A DNA stretch of 64,000 nucleotides, taken from NCBI RefSeq assembly GCF_024972735.1, contig NZ_CP087723.1, forward strand, positions 1,426,001 to 1,490,000. Reading direction: 5' to 3'. The stretch is from Halalkaliarchaeum sp. AArc-CO. Its GTDB lineage: Archaea > Halobacteriota > Halobacteria > Halobacteriales > Haloferacaceae. Positions 27,789-34,865 of this stretch are shown here, piece after piece. Each line of letters begins with the position of its first letter. The stretch's first letter is position 1. Position numbers and translations under genes: made by a program. The notes below the pieces were generated by a model that was not told the DNA's origin, searched no databases, and saw only the letters and a list, made by a program, of their open reading frames with translations.

Positions 27789-27932
27789 ATGGCACGTCGT
27801 TCGGAAACCTGCCCGAACTGTGGACACAGCTTCAACTACAACGCGGCGACGGGAACCGGGCCGACCGAGTTCATGGAAGAAGGTCAATGTCCGAACTGCG
27901 GACACCACGTGCGGACCCCGCCCGGAACCTGA
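27789..27932 (+). CDS. 47-residue double CPNCG zinc-finger micro-protein
   Basis: A very short gene, MARRSETCPNCGHSFNYNA... ending TPPGT before TGA at 27930-27932. Two CPNCGH motifs (Cys8-Cys11 and Cys34-Cys37) form a likely single zinc ribbon. The sequence between them is Gly/Thr-rich with EFMEEGQ. It lies 38 bases after the P-loop gene on the same strand and could be co-transcribed with it. Such micro-proteins are common in haloarchaea and mostly uncharacterised. Confidence 0.75.
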   Translation: MARRSETCPNCGHSFNYNAATGTGPTEFMEEGQCPNCGHHVRTPPGT

Positions 27933-27935
27933 CGT

Positions 27936-28313
27936 TCACCCGTGGAACCGGTAGAGGGAGGTCACGAACGGGAGTCGGTTCAGCATCCAGATCGCGATCG
28001 GGAGGCCGACGATCGTGATCGCAAGCAGGGCCGCGAAATTGGCCCACAGAAAGCTCAGCCACCAGCCGATCAGCACGAAGTAGATCGCCCTGAGGAGAAG
28101 CGAGTGCTGTCCCCGGCTCGAGGACTTGTCTGTAAGCGACCGCGGCTCCGCCAGCGTCAGCACCGTCGGGACGAGGTTTATGAGTTTGATCCCGATCGGG
28201 ATGAGGATCACGGTGGCGTTCAGCGCCCAGGCGACGTTGACGACGATCGGCGTCGTCCACCAGCCGACGAACAGGAACCACAGTGCACGTGTGAGGAGGG
28301 AACGTTGGGCCAT
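27936..28313 (-). CDS. YccF-domain membrane protein
   Basis: A 125-residue membrane protein with two YccF-type units: RALWFLFVGWWTTPIVVNVAWALNATVILIPIGIKLINLVP and, after a hydrophilic linker, RAIYFVLIGWWLSFLWANFAALLAITIVGLPIAIWMLNRLP (given only as landmarks RALWFLFVGWW and RAIYFVLIGWW). Each unit has two helices and the internal duplication is plain by eye. Function is unknown. Its stop is four bases from the convergent zinc-finger gene. Confidence 0.85.
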   Translation of the reverse strand: MAQRSLLTRALWFLFVGWWTTPIVVNVAWALNATVILIPIGIKLINLVPTVLTLAEPRSLTDKSSSRGQHSLLLRAIYFVLIGWWLSFLWANFAALLAITIVGLPIAIWMLNRLPFVTSLYRFHG

Positions 28314-28475
28314 TGTTGTTAGTACGCCATCGAGCGATAAACCGGTGTCGGAGCCGGGATCTTGATCCGTTCGCGTTCACGGGCCAGGCGTGCCAGGATC
28401 GCCAAAAATCATCGGTGAGAATCCGGGGCAGCCATTTAAGGGACGATCGAATCGAGAGTCCGATGGAGGAGACCG

Positions 28476-28928
28476 GTGCCACCGGAAACAGGACATGACG
28501 GCGACGACGTCGTGGTGAGTTGCGAGTTTAGAGATCGGATCGGGCTGTCGGGGTCCGGTAGCATAACCGCCCGGGTCCAGGAGTACTGGAGCTGGATCGC
28601 AGTCGCGCTGTTCCTGCTCGTCACCGTGGACATGATCACGACGACGTATGCGGCCTATCAGGTCGGGGTGATCCACGAGGCGAATCCCCTTGTTCGGTGG
28701 TCGCTCCTCCAGGGGCCGGTCATCTTTCTGGGGATAAATCTCGCTGCGGTCGTGCTCGTCACCGTGCTGTTCGACAGAGTCGTCGACGTTTTGCGCCGGA
28801 CACCCGCACCATACGACGGTTATCTCGCGGCCGGAATCGAAGCGTGGCTCGGGGGCCTACTCGCTGCAGGACTGCTCGTGTTCGCGAACAACCTGGCGGT
28901 CATCTTCTTCGGACAGAGCCTGTTTTGA
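28476..28928 (+). CDS. Small membrane protein, DUF5658-like
   Basis: A 150-residue protein with three or four hydrophobic helices after a 35-residue polar N-terminus: WSWIAVALFLLVTVDMIT, GPVIFLGINLAAVVLVTVLF and LLAAGLLVFANNLAVIFF. The arrangement, including TTTYAAYQVGVIHEANPLVRW, is like the DUF5658 family of uncharacterised archaeal membrane proteins. The GTG at 28476 is the first usable start; a later start before the first helix is possible. A TATA-like catttaag lies about 40 bases upstream. Confidence 0.6.
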   Translation: MPPETGHDGDDVVVSCEFRDRIGLSGSGSITARVQEYWSWIAVALFLLVTVDMITTTYAAYQVGVIHEANPLVRWSLLQGPVIFLGINLAAVVLVTVLFDRVVDVLRRTPAPYDGYLAAGIEAWLGGLLAAGLLVFANNLAVIFFGQSLF

Positions 28929-28944
28929 GTGCCGTCGCCCCTTG

Positions 28945-29086
28945 ACCGTCGGACGTGAGCTGACTCTGCCCAGTCGACGGTGTTCAGATAAGATGGCTGG
29001 CCCGTCCGACCGGTCGGGTGGGACTGAAAGAGGGCTTTCGAGGTCCGCTGAGTCACTGTCTCACTAGTTCCAGCCGTCTCTGAACA
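28945..29086. ncRNA. Candidate structured intergenic RNA or terminator array
   Basis: Between convergent genes there are three stem-loops in a row. The first has arms 28945-28951 and 28975-28981 (perfect 7 bp). The second pairs 29001-29010 with 29013-29022 (10 bp with two G-U pairs, near-zero loop). The third pairs 29026-29030 with 29035-29039 (5 bp, 4-base loop). A 7-bp pair 28981-28987/29080-29086 would enclose the last two. This may be a transcription-end structure for both neighbours or a small RNA; nothing proves transcription. Confidence 0.35.
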
Positions 29087-29101
29087 GTACCGCCCAGTTC
29101 C

Positions 29102-29803
29102 TCACGAGAACTCGCCCAGGCCGGACTGTTCGTGCTCGAGGGGTTCGATCACGCGCTCGTCGTCGTTTCCGGGATCGTTCACCCGCGTCGAGATTTCGTA
29201 CGCGTCGAGATCGTCTCCGGGATACGGACGGCACAGTTCCGCGCGGGCTGTCGGTCCCGCCTCGAGCCACTCGGATTCGACCTCGTTCGGCAAGACAACG
29301 GGCATCCGATCGTGGATCGGCTCCATCAACTGGTTCGCCTCGGTGGTCAGGATCGTTACTCTCGGCATCGACTCGCCGGTTTCGTCCCCATTGCCGTCGG
29401 GGTTTTCCCACAGTCCTGCCATCGCGAATGCGTCGTCCCCGTCCTGATAGATTCGATACGGCCGTTTCGATCCCCCGGCTTTCGACTGCCATTCGTAAAA
29501 CCCCGACGAGAGAACGAGACAGGGCCGGGACTTCCATGCGTCCCGAAACACACGCTTTTCAGCGACGGTCTCGCTGCAAGCGTTGACGAGCAGATCCCCC
29601 CGCCCGGAATCGTCGCTCCAGGGCGGGACGATCCCCCAGCGATAGCGGTCGATCTCGTCGGGGGCCTCGGCCGTGATCACTTCCAGCCCGTCTCCGGGAG
29701 CGACGTTGTATCGCGGTTCGTACCCACCGTCGGCGACGAGTTCGGCGTCGAACCGCGCTTCCAGTTGCTCCCGCGGGACGAACAGGGAGTTCCGTCCGCA
29801 CAT
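29102..29803 (-). CDS. SRAP-domain protein (SOS response-associated peptidase, HMCES/YedK family)
   Basis: A 233-residue SRAP protein, which shields abasic sites in single-stranded DNA by forming a covalent link through its N-terminal Cys2 (MCGRNSLF). Other active-site landmarks are RYNVAPGD (31-38), Asn74 in VNACSETV, Glu104 in GFYEW and the His in EPIHDRMPVVL. The NARxE motif of the family is NACSE here, so the DNA-contacting Arg is a Cys. A TATA-like element about 27 bases upstream gives a leaderless start with Cys at position 2 after Met processing. Confidence 0.92.
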   Translation of the reverse strand: MCGRNSLFVPREQLEARFDAELVADGGYEPRYNVAPGDGLEVITAEAPDEIDRYRWGIVPPWSDDSGRGDLLVNACSETVAEKRVFRDAWKSRPCLVLSSGFYEWQSKAGGSKRPYRIYQDGDDAFAMAGLWENPDGNGDETGESMPRVTILTTEANQLMEPIHDRMPVVLPNEVESEWLEAGPTARAELCRPYPGDDLDAYEISTRVNDPGNDDERVIEPLEHEQSGLGEFS

Positions 29804-29916
29804 GGTGTGTCATTTCTCGAGGAGCACCTTAACATTCGGCTATCGATACCGTTCACGCCGGAGCACCCGTCCTGCTGTCGGCGAGCCACTGGATACAAGA
29901 CCGGGCCCGCCGTACT

Positions 29917-30357
29917 GTGGCGGTAGTGACGCCATCACACGTGCTCGTTCCACTTGACGGATCGCCGCTCGCCGACGACGCGCTCGTGTATGCCCTCGAT
30001 GTGTTCGACTGCAGAATCACCGTTCTGAACATCGTGACGCCGATCGACGCGGAGATGAGCGAAGGCGGTGTTCTGGAACCCGAGACGCCGCGGATCGAGG
30101 ATGCCCGGGAACGTGCCGAACGACTGATCGAACGCGCCAGAAGGAGGGCCGAAGCCGCCGACCGGTCGGTCGAAACGGCAATCGAAACCGGCGAGCCGGC
30201 GGAAACGATCCTCGCGTACGTCGAGGCAGCCGACGTCGATCAGGTTGTGATGGGGAGCCACGGGGGCCCGCGGACCGGCATCGTTCGTCGGCTCCTGGGA
30301 ACCGTCGCGACAACCGTGACCGGCGAAGCGCCGGTTCCGGTGACTGTCGTTCGCTGA
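29917..30357 (+). CDS. Universal stress protein (UspA)
   Basis: A 146-residue single-domain Usp protein. The N-terminal strand HVLVPLDGSPLADDAL and the ATP-binding signature VVMGSHGGPRTGIVRRLLGTVATTV (G-x2-G-x9-G-S/T type) are both intact, so nucleotide binding is likely. The start is a GTG at 29917; a second in-frame GTG nine bases later is equally usable. It is a single gene, convergent with the PiT-type transporter, and has no evident functional partner. Confidence 0.87.
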   Translation: MAVVTPSHVLVPLDGSPLADDALVYALDVFDCRITVLNIVTPIDAEMSEGGVLEPETPRIEDARERAERLIERARRRAEAADRSVETAIETGEPAETILAYVEAADVDQVVMGSHGGPRTGIVRRLLGTVATTVTGEAPVPVTVVR

Positions 30358-30387
30358 CTGCACGGCTGCTTGCCAACTTCCTGACAC

Positions 30388-31590
30388 TCACTGAATCCCC
30401 AGGAGCGTCGAGAACAGTCGATAGAGCCCGAATCCGATCCCGATCGACGTTGCCAGCGTGAGCAGCCAAAACGTTATCGTCACTCCGATCTTCTTGCGGG
30501 AGACACCGGCAGTCCCGGCAGCCAGTCCGCCGCCGATGACTCCCGAGATGATGATGTTGTTAAAGGAGATCGGAATCCCGAGCGCGATCGCCGCCTGCGC
30601 GATGATGAACCCCGGGACGAGCGCCGCGATCGACCGGCGGACGCCCAGCTGGGCGTACTCCCGGGAGGTGGCCTGTAACAGTCTCGGGGCCCCCATCCAC
30701 GCTCCGGCGAGGATCCCCGTAGCACCGATGGTTAGGAGCACGATCCCTGGAAGGCCGAGCTCGACCCCGTACAGCTCCTCCAGTGGACCTGTCGCCAGTC
30801 CCACCTGACTGCCGCCGCTGCTGAACGCGACGATGCCACCGAGGACGAGGAGGAACGACCGGATCCCTCGATCGACGGACGCGGACACCTTCCGTCGGAT
30901 GAACAGGAATCCAACTGCGGCGAAGGCGACGGTCACGACGACGAGAGCCGGATCGATGCCGATGATGCTCGGACTCCCGACCAGGTGTGAGACGAACTCC
31001 GCAACCGACCCCTGGGCGCGGTCGGGGTGTGGAATCACCCCGAGTCGGATGTGGGCGAGAATGGCCGCGACGACCGCCGCCAACAGGGGAACGCCCACGG
31101 TTTCGGGAACGTCGTCTCGGCGGAGCAGCGTGGCGGTGGAATACGCGAGCCCGCCCGACACGGGCGGAACGAGCAGCCAGAACGTCCCGATCCGTCGGTA
31201 CGTGTCGAACGCGGGGGCGCCCCCCAGCGAGAGACCGACGCCCACCATCGCGCCGGTCGTCGCAAACGCCGCCGGGACGGGATACCCCGAATAGACGCCG
31301 AACGTCATGAACGACGCTGCGACGAGCAGCCCGGTCGTCGCCGCAAGCGGCGTGATGGTCGTCCCCAGAATGAGGTCTGTACCGACCGTTTCGGAGATAC
31401 TTCCCCCCTGTGTGACCGCGCCGGCGGCCGCGAGGATCCCGATCAGGAACGCCGCACGCATCGTCGAAACCGCGTTGGCGCCGATCGCCGGCGCGAAGGG
31501 AGGGGAGTTACTGTTGGCGCCCAGCGACCACGCCATAAACAGCCCGGTCGCCGTCGCGAGGGCCACGAGCACCCAGAACGCGAGTGTCAC
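30388..31590 (-). CDS. PiT family inorganic phosphate (or cation-phosphate) transporter
   Basis: A 400-residue membrane protein of the PiT family, with 10-12 transmembrane helices in two inverted halves. The first family motif is WSLGANSNSPPFAPAIGANA (residues about 21-40), and the second half repeats the theme in GIPISFNNIIISGVIGGGL. It probably takes up phosphate with H+ or Na+. Two 29-bp repeat units lie 108-165 bases upstream of its start and could be regulatory. No phoU-type gene is adjacent. Confidence 0.88.
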   Translation of the reverse strand: MTLAFWVLVALATATGLFMAWSLGANSNSPPFAPAIGANAVSTMRAAFLIGILAAAGAVTQGGSISETVGTDLILGTTITPLAATTGLLVAASFMTFGVYSGYPVPAAFATTGAMVGVGLSLGGAPAFDTYRRIGTFWLLVPPVSGGLAYSTATLLRRDDVPETVGVPLLAAVVAAILAHIRLGVIPHPDRAQGSVAEFVSHLVGSPSIIGIDPALVVVTVAFAAVGFLFIRRKVSASVDRGIRSFLLVLGGIVAFSSGGSQVGLATGPLEELYGVELGLPGIVLLTIGATGILAGAWMGAPRLLQATSREYAQLGVRRSIAALVPGFIIAQAAIALGIPISFNNIIISGVIGGGLAAGTAGVSRKKIGVTITFWLLTLATSIGIGFGLYRLFSTLLGIQ

Positions 31591-31697
31591 GTCCGCCCCC
31601 GGAGCCGATCGGGGCCGCCGAATTCACGGACGCCCCTGTCATCGATGATCCGCGACGGGAGTGGATGCTCCCTCGATACTCCGTTCACGAGTAAAGC

Positions 31698-31767
31698 GTT
31701 CGATCGGGAGCGACGAATAGTCTGTGATTCGACCGGGGACGACGAATAGTCTGTGATTCGACCGGGG
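31698..31767. repeat. 29-bp tandem repeat upstream of the PiT transporter
   Basis: Unit 1 is 31698-31726 and unit 2 is 31727-31755; a third partial copy runs to about 31767. The segment cgacgaatagtctgtg is identical in units 1 and 2. The stretch 31711-31738 is repeated exactly at 31740-31767 (28 bp). Each copy holds the inverted repeat CGAAT-8-ATTCG. There are no unique spacers, so it is not a CRISPR array. It may be a pair of protein-binding sites. Confidence 0.75.
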
Positions 31768-31789
31768 GGACCGACGACGGATCGGACAG

Positions 31790-32554
31790 TCACGGCCGGG
31801 CGTACACCATCTCCATCGGCAACCCGGCAGGGTCACCAGGACCGTCCGGACCGCTCTGATCGTCCGAATCGACGCCGGACCGATCGCCGGGGAGCGTCCG
31901 AAGGTCGCCAGTGAGCGGGCTGGCCGTCACCGCGAGTGCGAACGCGTCGGCGAGATCGTCGAGACCGACCTCGGCACCGAGATCAGTTCCGGCCGCCCGA
32001 AGGTGCGACATGACCTCTGGATCGATCGCCTCGAGCCGGTCGACGCGCTCGACGAACGCGGCAGCGGGTTGCCCCGTTTTCGAATATCGAGTTGCCTCCT
32101 CGCCGGCGAGCGCCCAGAACGCGACTTCTGGGTGGGCTTCCCGGACGACGCCGACCGCTTCCGGTCGCATCTCCCGAAGGAAGCGATCCACCTGTGCGAT
32201 CCCGTCGGCGATCCCCCACGTCTGGACCCCGAGGCTGCCGTCGGTGTGCTCCTCCTGAATACGCTTGGCTTCCTCGTAGCTGTCGGCGTGGACTGCCGCC
32301 CGGATCGGCGGGGCGAAGACGCTGGAGTGACGATCGGGGGACAGCAGCTTCCTGGCGGCGACGTCACAGGGACGTTTCGCGTTCGAGCGCTCCCGGAGAC
32401 CGATCGGGACGTCGACGAGGATTGTCTCCGCGTCGACGCCGTACTTCCCGTAGAGGTCTTCGATGTGAGAGTACAGCCCGGAATCGGCGTACCCGTGGTC
32501 GTCGTAGGCAACGGCAATCCATCCGTCCGGACAGCCGTCGACTCCGAGATACAT
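31790..32554 (-). CDS. DUF429 protein (RNase H-like fold)
   Basis: A 254-residue DUF429 protein. Acidic residues at the start (MYLGVDGCPDGWIAV, Asp6) and in ILVDVPIGLRE (near residue 48) match the RNase H/resolvase-like fold predicted for this family. RPCDVAARKLLSPDRHSSVFAPP, VQTWGIADGIAQVD and VREAHPEVAFWALAG are typical family blocks. A nuclease activity is predicted for the family but unproven. The C-terminal 40 residues are a low-complexity Asp/Gly/Pro tail. Confidence 0.88.
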   Translation of the reverse strand: MYLGVDGCPDGWIAVAYDDHGYADSGLYSHIEDLYGKYGVDAETILVDVPIGLRERSNAKRPCDVAARKLLSPDRHSSVFAPPIRAAVHADSYEEAKRIQEEHTDGSLGVQTWGIADGIAQVDRFLREMRPEAVGVVREAHPEVAFWALAGEEATRYSKTGQPAAAFVERVDRLEAIDPEVMSHLRAAGTDLGAEVGLDDLADAFALAVTASPLTGDLRTLPGDRSGVDSDDQSGPDGPGDPAGLPMEMVYARP

Positions 32555-32626
32555 ACGGGAAGAGACGACGGCACGTCGGTAAAGTGATCCGGGTTCCGGG
32601 ACGCTCCGAAAGAATTTTCAGCGTCG

Positions 32627-32646
32627 TTAACTGACCAGTCAGTCAA
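32627..32646. promoter_or_regulatory. Inverted-repeat operator of the TetR gene
   Basis: ACTGAC-CA-GTCAGT is a perfect 14-bp inverted repeat at 32630-32643, extendable to TTAACTGAC/GTCAGTCAA (one mismatch) over 32627-32646. It ends at the TetR start codon. A TetR dimer bound here would block transcription of the TetR-MATE operon. Confidence 0.7.
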
Positions 32647-33293
32647 TGGGTCGGGAATCGGCAGCGGACGAGGAGATACTGGAGGCGGTCGACCGCGCCC
32701 TGCGGAAACACGGCTACGCCGAATTGACCATGCAGAACATTGCCGACGAGTGTTCGAAGAGCAAGTCGCTTTTGCACTACCACTTCGATACGAAGGAGGA
32801 TCTGCTGGTGGCGTTCCTCGATGACCTCCTCGACTCCTACGAACAGCGGCTCGAATGTCGGTCGACCGAACCGCCGGGGGAACGACTGATGGAGTTTCTG
32901 GCCCGGTTCGTCTTCGCGCCGGGCGACGAGGACCGGGAGGCGTTTCACCTCGCACTGCTGGAAATGCGGTCGCAGGGCGCGTTCAACGAACGTATCCGCG
33001 AACGACTTGTCCGGAGCGACCGGCTATTGCGGACTACTGTGATCGACATCCTCGAGGACGGGATCGAGACCGGCGTCTTCGAACCGGTCGATCCCGAACG
33101 GACCGCAGCACTGCTGGTCGCGACGCTCGATGGCGCCAGAACCCGACAGATCACTCTCGGCGAGGAGAACGACAGTTACACCCGAACTGTCGTCGAGGAG
33201 CTCCTCGACCGGGTCATCGAACCGATCCTCACCCGGGACGCTGATCTCCCCACACTCGAGGAAACGCTCGACGAGCTCGACCGGCAGGCCTGA
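32646..33293 (+). CDS. TetR family transcriptional repressor
   Basis: A 215-residue TetR-type protein: N-terminal helix-turn-helix at about 8-55 (ILEAVDRALRKHGYAELTMQNIADECSKSKSLLHYHFDTKEDLL, landmarks LTMQNIADE and LLHYHF) and an all-helical ligand-binding domain. The last base of its stop codon is the first base of the MATE start codon (TGATG), so the two genes are coupled. The operator palindrome immediately upstream argues for autorepression relieved by an unknown ligand, probably a MATE substrate. Confidence 0.92.
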   Translation: MGRESAADEEILEAVDRALRKHGYAELTMQNIADECSKSKSLLHYHFDTKEDLLVAFLDDLLDSYEQRLECRSTEPPGERLMEFLARFVFAPGDEDREAFHLALLEMRSQGAFNERIRERLVRSDRLLRTTVIDILEDGIETGVFEPVDPERTAALLVATLDGARTRQITLGEENDSYTRTVVEELLDRVIEPILTRDADLPTLEETLDELDRQA

Positions 33294-34801
33294 TGTATCG
33301 GCTGCCGAACCCCGTCCGGCTGGTTATTCTGTGGATCGGACTCGGGCTGGCGAAGCTCGGGCTGATCGACCGGGAACGGGCGGTGAAGACGACGGCGCTG
33401 GCCTGGCCCCGCGTCGTGACCGGTATCGCCCGAATGTCGAAAAACGCCGTCGACGTCGCGATGGTCGGCGTCGCGGTGGGGACGTCGGCGATCGCCGGCG
33501 TCGGCTTTGCGAGTCCGTTCTGGGGGTTCGCGTTCGCCGTCGGCGGCGGCGTCGCCGGCGGGACGATCGCGCTGGTTTCCCAGCGATACGGCGCACAGGC
33601 GTGGGGCGAACTGGGACGGGCCGTCCGGTCGAGCACGCTGCTTGTCGTCGTCTTGACGGTTCCGCTGTCGGTCGTGTTCTGGACGTATCCCGAACAGTTC
33701 ATCTCGCTTTTGACCCGCAACGAGGCGGCGATCCGGGAGGGGGCGACGTATCTCAAGATCGTCGGGCTCGGTATCCCCTTTGCGGGGCTGAACCTCGTCG
33801 GAAGCCGCGTGCTCGTCGGCTGTGACGACGCCTACACGGCGATGCTGGTGCGTGCCGGCGGGGCGGTGGCGAACATCCTGCTCAACGCGGTGTTCATCTT
33901 CGGGTTCGGCATGGGCGTTGCCGGCGCCGCGCTCGGAACGGTGCTTTCCAACGTGGCGATCACGGCGGCGTTCGTCGTGGGGCTGCTTCTCGGTGGATTG
34001 CCGGGTCTCGTCCCGTTTCCCGTGCAGATCTCGGCGACCGGCAAGTGGGCCGAGCCGGGGATGATCGGTGATCTCATCGAGATCGGAACCCCGGTCGGAC
34101 TGCGTAATCTCGTCTGGACAGCCGCCGAATTTCCGATGCTGGGTATTCTCGACATCTTCGGGGAGAACACCGTCGCCGCGTGGGTGATCGCCCGGCGGAT
34201 CTGGGGCGTGATGAACGCGCCCGGCTGGGGATTCGGGCTCGCGGCGTCCAGCCTGGTCGGCCAGTCGCTCGGGCAGAACGACGAAACCGAAGCCGCCGCC
34301 TACGGCCGGGACATCACCCGGTTTTCGGTGGCGACGTACGTGGTGTCTGCGCTGCTCGTCGCCGCATTCGCCGAACAGATCGTGGTGCTTTTCGCCGACG
34401 ACCCGACGAGCGGCGAGATCCCGATCGCGATCAACCTCGTGTACGCGGCGTGTTTCGCGGTGGTGTTCCAGGGCGTGAAAAGTTCGGCTGCGGGCCTGCT
34501 GGACGCCAGCGGCGACACCCGGATAACGTTCCTGAGTCAGCTTCTCGGCATGTTCGGCGTGTCGATCCCGGTCGCCTATCTCGGTGCCGTCGGACTGGTC
34601 GTGCCGTCGATCGCGGTTCCGGTCCTGGGGGTGACCACGCCCGGGATCGCCGTGCCCGCGATCGGGCTGTGGGGACTGTATCTGGCGTTCGTCGCCGAGA
34701 CCGCGGTTCCGGCGGTAATTAACTACTGGCGGTTCCGCACGGACAAATGGCTGAAGATAAGCGAGGAGTACCGGCCCGACGCGGCAGTCGCCGACGACTG
34801 A
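33293..34801 (+). CDS. MATE family efflux transporter
   Basis: A 502-residue multidrug and toxin extrusion transporter with 12 predicted transmembrane helices in two halves (first half to about 240; second from LIEIGTPVGLRNLVWTAAEFPM). MSKNAVDVAMVGVAVGTSAIAGVGFASPF is the typical MATE TM1-2 region (landmark VDVAMVGV). It probably exports cationic or aromatic compounds using Na+ or H+. Control by the upstream TetR gene is suggested by overlap and operator. Confidence 0.9.
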   Translation: MYRLPNPVRLVILWIGLGLAKLGLIDRERAVKTTALAWPRVVTGIARMSKNAVDVAMVGVAVGTSAIAGVGFASPFWGFAFAVGGGVAGGTIALVSQRYGAQAWGELGRAVRSSTLLVVVLTVPLSVVFWTYPEQFISLLTRNEAAIREGATYLKIVGLGIPFAGLNLVGSRVLVGCDDAYTAMLVRAGGAVANILLNAVFIFGFGMGVAGAALGTVLSNVAITAAFVVGLLLGGLPGLVPFPVQISATGKWAEPGMIGDLIEIGTPVGLRNLVWTAAEFPMLGILDIFGENTVAAWVIARRIWGVMNAPGWGFGLAASSLVGQSLGQNDETEAAAYGRDITRFSVATYVVSALLVAAFAEQIVVLFADDPTSGEIPIAINLVYAACFAVVFQGVKSSAAGLLDASGDTRITFLSQLLGMFGVSIPVAYLGAVGLVVPSIAVPVLGVTTPGIAVPAIGLWGLYLAFVAETAVPAVINYWRFRTDKWLKISEEYRPDAAVADD

Positions 34802-34865
34802 CCGGGTCGAACTGTAAGATGCCATCCCCGTAACGCTATTGAGAGTTGGAGATCAAGACTTAAAT

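Noticed and set aside
31698-31767. Possible CRISPR array
   Set aside because: The repeats are directly adjacent with no unique spacers, and no cas genes are in the window.
33176-34825. 549-codon minus-strand frame opposite the MATE gene
   Set aside because: It lies antisense to a clear MATE transporter and its translation is highly Arg/Asp/His-rich without any domain.
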